Made by a program: the position numbers and the translations under genes
The notes under the pieces: model-generated
What the model was told of the DNA's origin: nothing
The model's database searches: none
Seen by the model: the letters and a program-made list of their open reading frames with translations, nothing else
Assembly: GCA_038049695.1 (NCBI GenBank)
Contig: CP142458.1
Coordinates: 63,025,501-63,089,500, forward strand
Source: Cinnamomum chago
Lineage: Eukaryota > Streptophyta > Magnoliopsida > Laurales > Lauraceae
Length of the DNA stretch: 64,000 nucleotides
Reading direction: 5' to 3'
Part shown: piece after piece, positions 1-10,856 of the stretch
Numbering within the stretch: the first letter of the stretch is position 1
How the letters are laid out: the number at the start of each line of letters is the position of its first letter

Positions 1-651
1 GGGACTCCATTCCATTTAGGACATGTTCCTATGCGCGACAAGCGCGTGCAGAGAGAGAGAGAGAAAGTGGTTGAGATTAGAGCTACCTCTTTTTGTTGAA
101 GACTAGTGGTTTAGAGTGGTTCTCTTAATGCTATATCTTACGTGTTACCTTCTGCTGTGATTTTTTTAGAAATTCTAATTCTGCTTGAATGAGATTAAAG
201 AATTTTAATCTTCAATTAATTAACTATTTTTTCATCATGTTGGGCGAACGGCCAATGTTTTTACATGATTTTTAGATAAGCAAGGAGTGGATAGGTCTTC
301 TAATTAATTTCATTGCTTTCACTATGTAATCTGTTTTATTGGTATAATGCTTTTATACCATATAATGCCCCTTTTTATGTGGGGGTGCTTCTTTGCAATC
401 CTTTTTCTTCCATTAATATATTTCATCATTACCAATAGAAAAAAAAGATGTTATTCTCACTGAGCATATATATGTAAATAATTAGAGATTACAAAACTGA
501 ATGGCCTACTCAGTTGGCCAAATTCACAAGAAAAGAGGACTGATATAAACATTTGTTGTGATTCCTCTCATGTGGAAACTGGGTTTTATGAATATAACTA
601 CACTTTACAACCATAACAAATCACTTGATAATTGTAACCTATTAATAAGAC
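1..651. other. 3' flank of PG-A1
   Basis: AT-rich DNA downstream of PG-A1, with a short GA microsatellite near 51-64. No coding region or transposon was recognised. No canonical AATAAA was found close after the stop codon on the minus strand. The same stretch recurs at 31634-32285 and 63275-63926. Confidence 0.5.
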
Positions 652-2819
652 TTAAGGACAGGGTGGAGGAACTTGGGTCCCGGTGTAGAGAGCTTTGATA
701 TTGTCACACTTCGATGTGAGTGGCGCTGCACCTTTGCTTGGTGTTATATTAATGTCCTGGAGCTTGACGTTTTTGCATGGCAAGCCCTTGCTACAAAGGA
801 GTGTTACACCGACTTCAGATGCAGATGTCCCTTGGATGTTTTTGAAGGTGACATCGCTGATCTGCACTTTAGAAGGTACCTGCATGTTGCAATTGAAGGA
901 AAGGACATAAATTAAGTTGAAAATTGAAAATGTCACTGACCCACGATAGGTCTACAACATATGAATGAGTTCTATATATATCGAAATTCCATGGGAGTGG
1001 CTCATCTTACTAACTTAGAGAACAAGGAGAAGAAGAAGGAGAAAAAAATGTTTACTCTCTTCATACATCATTTGCACAGGCGCCACTAGGACAGTATTCC
1101 TGATCGATGATGATTGGATTGTTGACATTTTTGAAGGTGATGTTCTCGAAGGTTACGTTGGACACAGAGCTGGCCGAGGGAGAGTTGCCCCATGACTTGA
1201 TCCTAATACCATTCAAGGTGTCTGAGATGGTGCTGTCACTAATGATGAGTCCAGTCACATCCTTCTCACCTGGGTACTTTCCTAAGCTCCCCACACTGTT
1301 ATTTTTTTTTTATAACAAACCAATCATAAGACCAAACAACAACAACAATTACAACAAGCACGCAATCAGTCAGCAATGCCTAGGCAACAAAGCAAAGGTA
1401 CGTGTCATATCCTTTTGCTTGATTATTGAGTATAAAAGTACAATATCCCATTTTAATTTATAATTATAAGCTATAGCATAGAAGAGATGGAGAAGAAAAA
1501 CGCGCCTTATTCCATGGCCTGGTCCACAAGTTACTTTACTGATATGTACATTAGTGAGGCCCTGTCCGAGTGAGATGCAGTCGTCGCCGGTTCCAATTGT
1601 AGCACCCTCGATGGTCACATCGGAGCAACGTTCCACATGCATTCCATCAGTGTTGGGACTGTCGCCGGGGTTGGTGACTTTGAAATTTACAGCTTTGAAG
1701 TTCGTGCATTCGACGACACCAAAGTTGAAGTTCTTGCTATTGAGCGATGTTATGCCATCGATGACAGTGTTGGTCATAGATATGAACTTCAAGTTCTGTG
1801 GAGTAGACACAATAAAATTATTGACACTTGATGCAAGATTAAGATTTTGTAGGCACCCACCTCCTCCAATTTATTTCTAATAGAGAATTGGATGTATTTA
1901 TTATTACTACTTACAGTTGGAAGAAGCTTGCACTTTTCATTCTTTTGGCAATCGTTTAAGTGCCAAATAGAAGCTCCTTGCCCATCAAAAACTCCAGTTC
2001 CAGTGATGGTCAACCCATCTATCGATCCAAAATATACCCAATCTCCACTTGGAAACTTGTTCAGGTCGGTCTCCGCCAGCAGATGACCCTGTAAATTACA
2101 AATAAAGATTGCCAAGATTAATCTTTATGTAAAGTAAGTCTAGTAATAAATAGTGTGACACTTAAACCATGGATGATATTCTCACTGGAAATCACTAAAA
2201 ATAAAAAAATACAGAGTTTCAACAGATGTACTCTCACATCCAATTTCATGGTGATTGATGGTACGCCTTTGCAAGGGCCTGTGAATTTAAGAGGGCCCAT
2301 CCAATAATCGCCTTTTGGTACTATAATTGTAGCTGGTCCGCTGGACCCACATGCCGCTGTCCATGCATCTTGAAAGGCCTGCTCACCAACAAAATTAAGT
2401 GTCAGACATATAAAATGAAATGAGATTTTTTTGTGGGGGGAGAGGCCCCAGCCTTCTGGTAAGGAAAGTAGACCTCGGGTGAGGCGAGGGAGATCTTGGT
2501 TGAGGGAAGGTGACACTTAGATAAGAACCGACACCTCTCACAACTGGGGTAAAAGGTCGTTCTTGAGATAATATTTAACTAGTACAATACAAGTCTAGTA
2601 CAAAATCTTGTGTGTTTTTGTCCCTTTGCGATTGAAGAATTGTCCACTGAAATAAAATAAATAAATAAATATTCTTTATTGTAATCAAACTAAACCAACC
2701 TTGGCATCATCTGTCTTCCCATCAGCTTTTGCCCCATGATCCATAATGTTGAATTCCCCACACAGGGCAACTCCAATGAAACAACAGATAAAGGATAGGA
2801 AGAAGCAATGCTTCATCAT
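652..2819 (-). CDS. Exopolygalacturonase-like GH28 gene, copy A1
   Basis: Six exons join to a 393-residue protein: 2819-2700, 2378-2238, 2088-1915, 1795-1506, 1295-1067, 879-652. Phases agree at every junction. The family hydrolyses galacturonic acid links of pectin in the cell wall. Residues 1-21 form a signal peptide. The four GH28 motifs are present: NTD at 193-195, GTGDDC with DD at 216-217, CGPGHG with H239, and RIK at 273-275. Several N-x-T sites suggest glycosylation. Length and the FNIMDHGAKADG start fit the plant exopolygalacturonase clade, often pollen-expressed. The start is the first of two adjacent ATGs; a TATA box lies about 80 bases upstream. Introns are GT-AG except intron 4 (1505-1296), whose donor reads AAG|GCGCGT. 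This GC donor could splice poorly; retention would end the protein before the RIK motif. Exo rather than endo activity is inferred from family resemblance. Confidence 0.9.
1296..1505 (-). other. PG-A1 intron 4 with GC-AG splice sites
   Basis: On the minus strand exon 4 ends in ATAAG followed by GCGCGT, and the intron ends in AACAG before TGTGGGG. Joining at these points restores the conserved GHGISVGSLG segment. PG-A2 and both PG-B copies have GT at this donor, so the GC is derived in unit 1. GC-AG introns are a known minor class, so splicing may continue. Read through, the frame continues for a few dozen codons to a stop. Confidence 0.85.
2421..2569 (-). mobile_element. SINE-like retroposon in intron 1 of PG-A1
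   Basis: An insert of 137 bp (2427-2563) is flanked by the 6-bp direct repeat TGAGAT at 2421-2426 and 2564-2569. Read on the minus strand it ends in a short A run, as a retroposed element would. The matching intron of PG-B lacks it, so it arrived after the A/B duplication and before the unit duplication. I do not see clear polymerase III boxes, so family assignment is open; it could be a truncated SINE. Confidence 0.6.
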
Positions 2820-3690
2820 CTTTAATTTTTTTTAAATATCTTTTTCTTATTTTTATTTGAATAGATATTTATTGTAAGATGGGTGCTGGAGTTATGAATT
2901 TATAGGACTTCAATCTGAAATGGCCATTTGGTTATCCTTAATTGTAGCAACTCTCTGTCAACTATACCATTCATTTAATACCATAAGCACCTCTAAATGT
3001 GCTCCGGAGAATGGTCAACCCCCGTTTCACGCATAACTGCATGCCTATTTTGACAAAAGCAAATAGCACAACATGGTATCTAATACAAGCTTTATACAGC
3101 CACGTATTACCGTAGCAAAAGAGCAAAAGCTTAACAACATCCACTCCATTTCTTTGAATTGAATGGTTAATGAGTTTACTCACACTTGGTCATGCGAAAC
3201 TACAGGTCAGTTCCATCTTTGCCGGCAATCAACCCAACGTACTACATTTTCTAAGCTGAATTTTTAGGAATCGAATAGGGCCAGCTATTCTTGAGAAGAA
3301 GAGCTTCAAAGAATGACCAGGAATTCACCCGGCCCACACTAGAAATCATCCACTAAAGATGCTCTCTCACACACACACACTCTCTCTCTCTCTCTCAACC
3401 GTATTCATACAACTAACAGACAAGTCAAAAAACAGGCCATCTATTCAAGTCAAAATTAAAGGATGAAAATACATAGAGGAGCCATCAAATAGTCTGCCTT
3501 TAATAAGAAATGGTTACCTAGTTACCTAGTTACTGTTGTTAAGTTGTGTTGCTGTGGGGTTTGAAAACATGGAACAAATAAATAGATGGTTCAATGACGC
3601 TTTCCTTGAGAAGTTTTTCCGCCACCCACTTGGCGGGACCAATTCAACAATGGGTTACCAAGTGGAATGCCTGTAAGATACAATGAAGTT
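2820..3690 (-). promoter_or_regulatory. PG-A1 upstream region with TATA box
   Basis: On the minus strand the motif CCTATAAATTC (TATAAATT at 2904-2897) lies about 80 bases before the first ATG, giving a predicted leader of about 50 bases. The upstream DNA to about 3690 is recognisably similar to the DNA upstream of PG-B (18830-19700), including blocks around the TATA box and near 3600-3690. The ancestral gene duplication therefore carried this promoter region. A mixed AC/TC microsatellite lies at about 3368-3398. Confidence 0.65.
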
Positions 3691-4807
3691 TTAACTAAAG
3701 TAGATGTTATAATCTGCATTTCCTGGCCCAAAAAATCAACCTTGACCCAATACCAAAGTCCAACCAAAATGCAAATATGTCATTACAGTTGAAATTTTTT
3801 TTGGAAGAGTTTCAGAAAGGCCTTAAACAGGACTTTTAAGGTTTGGACATAACTATGTTAAGTAGTTAATAATTAACCTTAACTACCGCTAAGCTCATAT
3901 GCTCCAACCTGGCTTGCGTAATGAGGGACGGGGCAGCCCGGGTTTGGCCTCATAAAGTGCAGAATAAATGCCATTTCATTATAGTTCAATCTCCAAGCCC
4001 AAGAAGTTGCAAAAGACCCCCCACAATTTTGAAGAAAAATCTAAATGTCCTCACAATCATTAAAAAAAAAAAAAAAACTTGTTGAACTATATATCCCAAA
4101 ATCTTATGCATAAAAGAAATGTGTCTTGTGGACTTTACTTCTTTGTTTATTTATTTTTTATTATTATTATTATTTCTCTTGGGTAAAGAGATTGTCTAAC
4201 ATTTGTTTTATTTTCTCTTTTGGGTTTGTTTTGTTTGTTACCAGCCAAGGGAGTTGGGACCCATTAGAGGCCCCATCCCTCTGAAATAATATCGGCCCTC
4301 ATGTTAAGAAGTTCCACCCCTGCATTAAGGAATCCCATCCTCCGATAATAAGGTGAGTAAGCGCAGTTCCCAATCAACTAGGAAACCCCTTGTTCTCCAT
4401 GTCTTGTGGACTTGAACTTTCACTTATTAATAATATTAATAAGTCTCATTAAGTACCATTAGTTGTAGCTTTGAATTAATAACTATTACGAAAATATTGG
4501 AAAAATTATCACATATTAAATTTCTTAGCTTTTGGTTTATATAAAGCAAGCATTATTTTAGGCCATTTATCTATATCCTACTATCATGAATGCTCTAAAG
4601 GAAAACACAGTCATGTAGGAAGCAATCACACTTTTATATTATGAAGGTAAACCCATGGAAGGCACCCCTGTAATATCATTGCCTCAATAAATATCTTTCA
4701 TACGTCCATTAAGCGCCGAGCTTAGCCTCTCCTTATACATTGTAGGTCCAAGCACTACTTCTAATCCAAGAGATGAAAATATAAATTTACTACATGCGAA
4801 TGGATTT
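3691..4807. other. Intergenic, no gene recognised
   Basis: AT-rich DNA with a poly-A run near 4062 and a TTTA/TTA microsatellite near 4142-4175. A more GC-rich stretch at about 4240-4390 resembles repetitive plant DNA but could not be classed. No open frame shows a recognised domain. The counterpart in unit 2 is about 35340-36462. Confidence 0.4.
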
Positions 4808-5240
4808 TTGACAATTGTCCTAGATGGCTTTTGTGTTTTAGAAGTGTCGCATGATTGTTTCATTATTAATGCAATTAAAAATATCTTTCTTGATATAAGT
4901 GGCCAAGCAATCGTTCATGAACTCATCTCTAATTCTATTACACAGTTGATTATTATTGACATATAGAGCAAAAACGCCCTCTCAACGGTGGTGGTAGCAA
5001 CTATTAAGATTAATGCCAATGTCATGATAAACTAAACTAATGAATACAAAATATAATTTTGTATCTCGACTATATCTTTATATCAAGGTCATAATTTCAT
5101 TTACTTTTGAGAACTCATTACCGGAATGCATATCAATAATGTAAGTCTCAAGCTAATTATCAAGTGCCATAACATCCATTATAGAAAATTCAATTGGATA
5201 AAACTGAGAGTTGGACACATATTTCTTGCCAAAGTGATGA
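4808..5240 (-). pseudogene. hAT transposase C-terminal (dimerisation domain) remnant
   Basis: Minus-strand translation gives LALILIVATTTVERAF, then after a one-base frame change YVNNNQLCNRIRDEFMNDCL, ATYIKKDIFNCINNETIM and RHF. This is the hAT dimerisation block as found in plant TTF-type/MYM-like hAT proteins (V-ER-FS-M, NRM-DE--ND-L--YIE). Upstream on the same strand, to about 5240, is a weaker match around FYPIEFSIMDVMALDN. At least two stops and one frameshift are present, so this is a dead plain DNA transposon. The rest is missing: a Ty3 LTR begins at 5296, suggesting the retroelement inserted into or beside it. Confidence 0.7.
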
Positions 5241-5295
5241 AGAATGAATCACTTGGATTTGAGCATACTATGCAAAGAATCCACTCAATGTTTAT

Positions 5296-8200
5296 TGTCA
5301 TGCCCCCGACCCGAGATCCAACAATCTCGCAAGGATATCAAGGCGCGACACACATTCTCATTGGGTTTCAGTCAACCAACTCAGTATATTTATTCCCAAA
5401 GCGAGAGTTCCAACAGGATTTCACATGTTGGGTGATACAAACCATCAAAAATTGGGGTACATTTAATTTTTGCGGAAGCTTGTGTAACATTCATAACCTA
5501 TATAATATACATGAGGTATGGTATCTAAATCGCATCTATCCATAGCATATTTAAAACAATATTAGAGAGCATAAAAAAGTCCATCAGATAGTTTAAGTTT
5601 AATTTTGAAGTTCAGAGAAATAGAAAGAAGTAGTGGAAGCGGTTTGACTAAAGTTTACATCCCAAGGTCAAATAAAATAAAACAAAAATGGCCATCCCGG
5701 CCAACGGTGAGGGATGGGTCATGATGATGAGAACTTTGCATTCCAGTGTCTAAAAGACATCATTTGGAGTCCACTCGGCTAACTATTGAGGTGTCTCCTC
5801 AACCTCCTCAATCTCTGGGGCATTGGCGTCTAGGTCCTCACCTGTAACGCCAAGTGTAGCATCATTGTACATAACGGTCAAAGAAAAATAAAAAAATATA
5901 TAAAATCATAACATAAGCTATCAAATGAATAATAAGACGTAACGAACGATCTTGTGAGGTCTGTAAGAGGGAACTAGGTATAAATAATGCATGAGTAAGC
6001 ATGAAACAATGTGAATTATAAGTGACATGGCTAACATGATATCCTAACAAATTGGCACATCCACATGAGATATATTATCTAAATTCAACCATTAGATATG
6101 GGTTAAATAAAGAGCATGAAACATAACATAGCATAGTGGTACCGCTAGGAGGTATAGGGTCCACAAAACTCCATTGTGGACCTGGAGCACCGATAAACTC
6201 CCATAACACAACCTAGACTGCAACTAGTCCATAAAGTGTACTAAATCCACACTCAGCGAGGTCCGACTAAGATAGGATCAACCTAAGTGGTGTTGACTTA
6301 AGGAAATGAGATGTACTTGTCATTGAATGTGAAGCATGTTATAACATAAGCATGAACATGACCGTAAGGTGTAACATGATAAAGGCATAAAGAGCATAAA
6401 GGAACACTTGAAACGTAGCACATAGCAAAGTATAAAGTGAAATACATGGCAACATGGAAGCATGGGTCAGTTCATGCGAATACAAGAAATGTAAATCAAA
6501 TGCATGCATAAGATGTCATTTGACGAGTCAAGGTTGAACAATGAGCCAACTCTAGGGTTTAGGAATGCCCGTTGGCATCACCGCCCAACTCTGTGTAGTA
6601 TTAGGGCCCTCCGATGTCTCTAGACTACATTAATGATAGCGTTACACAAGTTTACAAACATCGAATTGCCTTAGGGTAACACCTTTATCTTAGTGTACAT
6701 AAATATTAAAGTACCAGCTTTCTTGTAGGTATTTTTTAGCTCATACATCACCTACATTGGTCTAGGTTCCACTAGGCCTTTATTAGGGTCCAAGGCTTCC
6801 ATTGCTAGCTGTCCAAACAAGGTCCAAAACAACCTGAAAATCCTAGGTTCTCGGGGTTGCCTAGCAGTTGACCGCGATTTCTCACAGTTGCTCCATGGTT
6901 GGCACATAGTCGACCGTGGGGTCTCTCACGGTTAGTCGGCTCGCGATTAGCCATAAAGGGACTTACGGCTAGCTGCGGGCTAACCGCAGTTGATTTTTCT
7001 AGAAAAATCTAGGTATTGGAAAAGCAATCAAAATTGCACCATGTGTTTGCGGTCGACTGTGAAAGGAAATATTCTACGATCGACCGTGGGCGACATAATT
7101 CAAACTTCTGAAAAGTGAATTTTTTCTGTTTTATGGGAAATGTCTTCCTTACTTAACGTACACTTCAGAAGTCTATTATTTCATATCATGAGGGCTTCCA
7201 AACTACAAATAAACTGTAGAATCACATACATTTAGGAATCCATATAAATATTTAGCAAAACTCAGTCTACAACCATACCATTGAGCTACAAGGGTAAATC
7301 TAGCATAAGAATCATGGATGGAATCATGAATAAACATTGCATGCATGCATATAAAGATGTTTAACTAGCCTTAGATGATGCACGGCCCTTTTTCCTTGAA
7401 ATCAAAACTATAGGGCACCTTGACAAGCTTCAAACTAAAAAGACCCCCAAATATGTAACTCTACAAAGCACCCTGCAATGGTGAATGAATAAAATGGAAG
7501 AGAACGAGCTTGCACGCAACATATTTGAGCTCAAATGACTAGTTCCAAACATGAAAAAGCAATAGGAAGAGATTATCTTACCAATAGTGCAAGTGGTGAT
7601 GAAATAGGAAGAAGTAGAACTTGGAGAAGACAATGTTAGTGAAGATGGAGACTTAAAAATCCAGCGTGCAAAGCTTCACCAACGGAATTAGAAGTAAGTA
7701 GAACAGAAGGGAAAGGAAGCTTCAACAGAAATAAGGAAGGTTTTAGTTGAAAACTTCCTGAGATTTGTAGGCAATAACTGAATTAGGTAATATTAAATTA
7801 GGACTTTTTGGCTACAAATGGGTCAAGATGGGTCCCACCAGTTCGAGTCAAAACACGGAAATCGATGAACACAACGTGCTCTACTTAATCATCTAAATTT
7901 CTGTAAAAATTGACATCACACACATTGTCACCCATAAAGCCAAATTTACAAAAAGGTCCTCAAACTACCTAGGCATTGTCAAAACCTAACTAATCTACCT
8001 ATCCAGCCACATAAACATCCAAAATAACACATTAAGCATCGAATTAAAACTAAATATTAGACACTAAACATGCTAAAGAAGGTGTGGATACTTCTTTAAC
8101 ACCCTCTCATTTAACTCCAAGTGGCCTTCTTCAGATTATGATGCTCCCATAGAATATTCACCCATTTGATAGTCGGGTATGCAAGACTTGCTCCTTGACA

Positions 8201-10303
8201 TCTATCACGCACACTGCTTTCTTGATGTAGGCGGCATCTGGCTTAATCTCTAATGGCTTATACTTGATGACATGCGATGGATTTGCAATAAACTTCCTCA
8301 TCATTGATACGTGGAAGACATCGTACACTGCAGTCTGCTGCTAAGTCTAGAAGTTGAGTCTATCTATAGGCCAAATCTCCGACTCTGTTGCGAGTCTCGG
8401 AAGATCCAATGTAACAAGGGGAAATTTTCCTTTCTACTTGAACCGAATAGTGCCTTTCATAGGTGAAACCTTCAAAAAGACCGTATCCCCAATTTGAAAT
8501 TTAAGATCACTTCGTCGATTATCTTTATAGCTCTTCTTCCTACTGTGGGCCAGTTTCAACCTTTTTTTTCCCTAGCTTTACTCTGTCACTTGTCTCTCCA
8601 ATAATAGTAGGCCCATTGAAACTTTTCACACCAAATTCTTCTTAGCAAACTACTGCCTTGTACCTCCTACCATAGAGAGCCTCAAACGGTGTCATCCTAA
8701 TACTCTCGTGAACTTCTTCTCAGCAAATTACTGCCTTGTACCTCCTACCATAGAGAGCCTCAAACGGTGTCATCCTAATACTTGCGTGAAAGTTGTTATT
8801 GTATGCGAACTCATACAACGCCAAATGTCGATCCCACTCTATCTTAAAGTGTAACACAGAAGCTCCAAGCATGTCCTTAAGAGTCTGGATCGTCCTCTTT
8901 GATTGCTCGTCGGTCTGCGGATGATATGTTGTGCTAAAACTCAACTTCCTTCCCATGGCCTCCTGAAAAGTCACCTAAAAATACGAAACAAAGCGGTTAT
9001 CTTTGTTTGACACTATAGAAACTGGGATACCATGTAGTTTGACAATTTCCTGAATAAACATTTTCGTCATCTTATCCATCTTGGTCCCTGTCCTAAAAGG
9101 AATAAAGTGTCCAGACTTAGTCAATTTGTCAACTATCGCCCAAATATAATTATCGTGCTTCCTCGTCTCTGGCAAAACGGACACAGAATTCATTATAATA
9201 TGCTCACATTTTCAATTAAGAATATTCAATGGCTTCAAAAGTCATAGGGGCTTCTTCTATTCTGCTTTGATCCTCTACCATGTCATGCACCTAGAAACAA
9301 GCCTAGTGATTTCTTTATTCATATTGTTCCACCAAAATATGCCCCTCATGTTCCGGTACATCTTAGGACTCCGGGGATGCATAGAATACCGTGTATGATG
9401 CGCCTTTAACTTTATCTAATTCTACAAATCTTCAACATTGGGCATACACAATCTGTCCCAAAAATACAAGACTCCATCTACTATTCCAAAATCTGGCCTC
9501 TCTACAAGCCTTTACGGACTCTAGCCAACTTGGGTCCTGGAACTGTCTATCTTTAATCTATTGCATCAGAACTGGCTCGAACATTGACATACCGGCTAGC
9601 ATCACCTTGCCATTAACAAATTCAATCTCCACATCCAAGGCCCTAAACTTCTCAATTAAATCCCATTCACCACGCAAACAAGCCAACGTGACTAACTTCC
9701 GACTAAGTGCATTTGCCGCCACATTGCTTTTACCCGAAAAATACCGTATCGAGAAATCGTAGTCAGCTATAAGTTCCATCCAACTATGTTGCCTCATATT
9801 CATCTCCTTTTGAGAAAAGAGGTACTGCAAACTTCTATGATCAGAGGGATCCTCAAACCTCTCTCCATAGAGATAACGTTTCCAATGCTTTAGGGAAAAA
9901 ACGGCCGCTACTTGCTCCAAACCGTGTTTGTCAAAGTTTTTCCCATGAATCTTCAGCTGCCTAGACCCATAAGTCACTGCCTTGTCATCCTCCAACTCAA
10001 CCTTCAAAGTGTCAGTAAAGATAACAAATCCGCTCTTAGTTAGTATGGTCAACACTGTGGCTGTAGTAAGCTTCTTCATAAGCAATTCAAAACTATCCTC
10101 TCACTCTTGGGTCCAAGCAAAAGAAACGTTCTTCCTAGTCAGCTTAGTCAACAGAGTTGATATCTTCGAGAATCCTTCAGACAAATCTTATATAATATCC
10201 ACCCAAACCTAGAAAACTTCTGATCCCTATCGCATTCTTTGGGCTTTGCCAATTCACTATAACCTCTATCTTCAATGGAACAACCGCTAGGCCATCTTTA
10301 GAT
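5296..10303 (-). mobile_element. Ty3/gypsy fossil with one long LTR, unit 1
   Basis: A broken chromoviral-type Ty3 element in minus orientation. Parts in element order: the end of reverse transcriptase and RNase H (about 10300-9558), integrase core (about 9193-8720, with HPQTDEQSKRTIQT-like and EALYGRR motifs), an integrase C-terminal/chromodomain-like tail (about 8520-8110), a purine-rich tract next to 8102, then a 3' LTR at 8101-5296. Read on the minus strand the LTR starts TGTTAAAG and ends GGGCATGACA. The 5' part and 5' LTR are absent, so no target duplication can be read. It carries many breaks. It clearly predates the unit duplication. Confidence 0.85.
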
Positions 10304-10856
10304 ATTTTTTATTTTTATTTTATACTTTTGCCGACGAAAAAAAATGTCGGTAAAATTATTTTTATTCTTAAAAAAATGCTATATTTGTTTTTTCAATATA
10401 TTTTTCCTGTAAACCTGTTTATACACCTTTATCAAAAAATAAACCTGCTCGTGTACCTATATTCAATATAAAAAATGCATGCAAAGAAAAGTTACTAAAT
10501 AAACAAACAACCATCACCATGTTTCATCAAATCGTTTATCTCATTAAACAAATATTACAATCAATAATGATATAGTTACATATAAATGTCCAATATACAT
10601 ATACAAATAAACTAAAAAGAATAAAACAGCCCCAGAAATCTGCAACCGACCCCAAAGCGTCCATCAATCTGCAATGACAAAAATAACATTAGAATCTTTC
10701 AATGAATTAAATTATAAATGAAAGATAAACATGTATATATATATAAATCTTTTCTTAAGTTTTTCGGCGGCCTATTTTCTAGCCTAAGTATTGAGAATCA
10801 TGCGGTTTTTGTGTTTAATTCGTTAACCCGAAGTCCGATTCACTAATCGTCAATTC
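10304..10856. other. Unclassified repeat-like junction between Ty3 and hAT remnants
   Basis: AT-rich DNA separating the truncated Ty3 element from the hAT transposase remnant. A small inverted repeat, GCCGAC and GTCGGT around an A-rich loop near 10330, resembles subterminal sequence of CACTA elements. This is only suggestive. No coding region was recognised. Confidence 0.3.

Noticed and set aside
1554-1880. Plus-strand open frames across the PG-A exons, such as 108 codons here
   Set aside because: They are antisense shadows of the GH28 exons, which show conserved motifs and correct splice phases on the minus strand.
3360-3400. CRISPR-like or regulatory repeat array
   Set aside because: Plain AC/TC microsatellite in a plant genome.
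5126-5545. Plus-strand frame of 139 codons
   Set aside because: It crosses from the hAT remnant into the start of the Ty3 LTR and shows no domain; a chance frame.
10320-10350. CACTA transposon terminus suggested by GCCGAC/GTCGGT inverted repeat
   Set aside because: Only a short resemblance; no CACTA end, 3-bp target duplication or transposase was seen.
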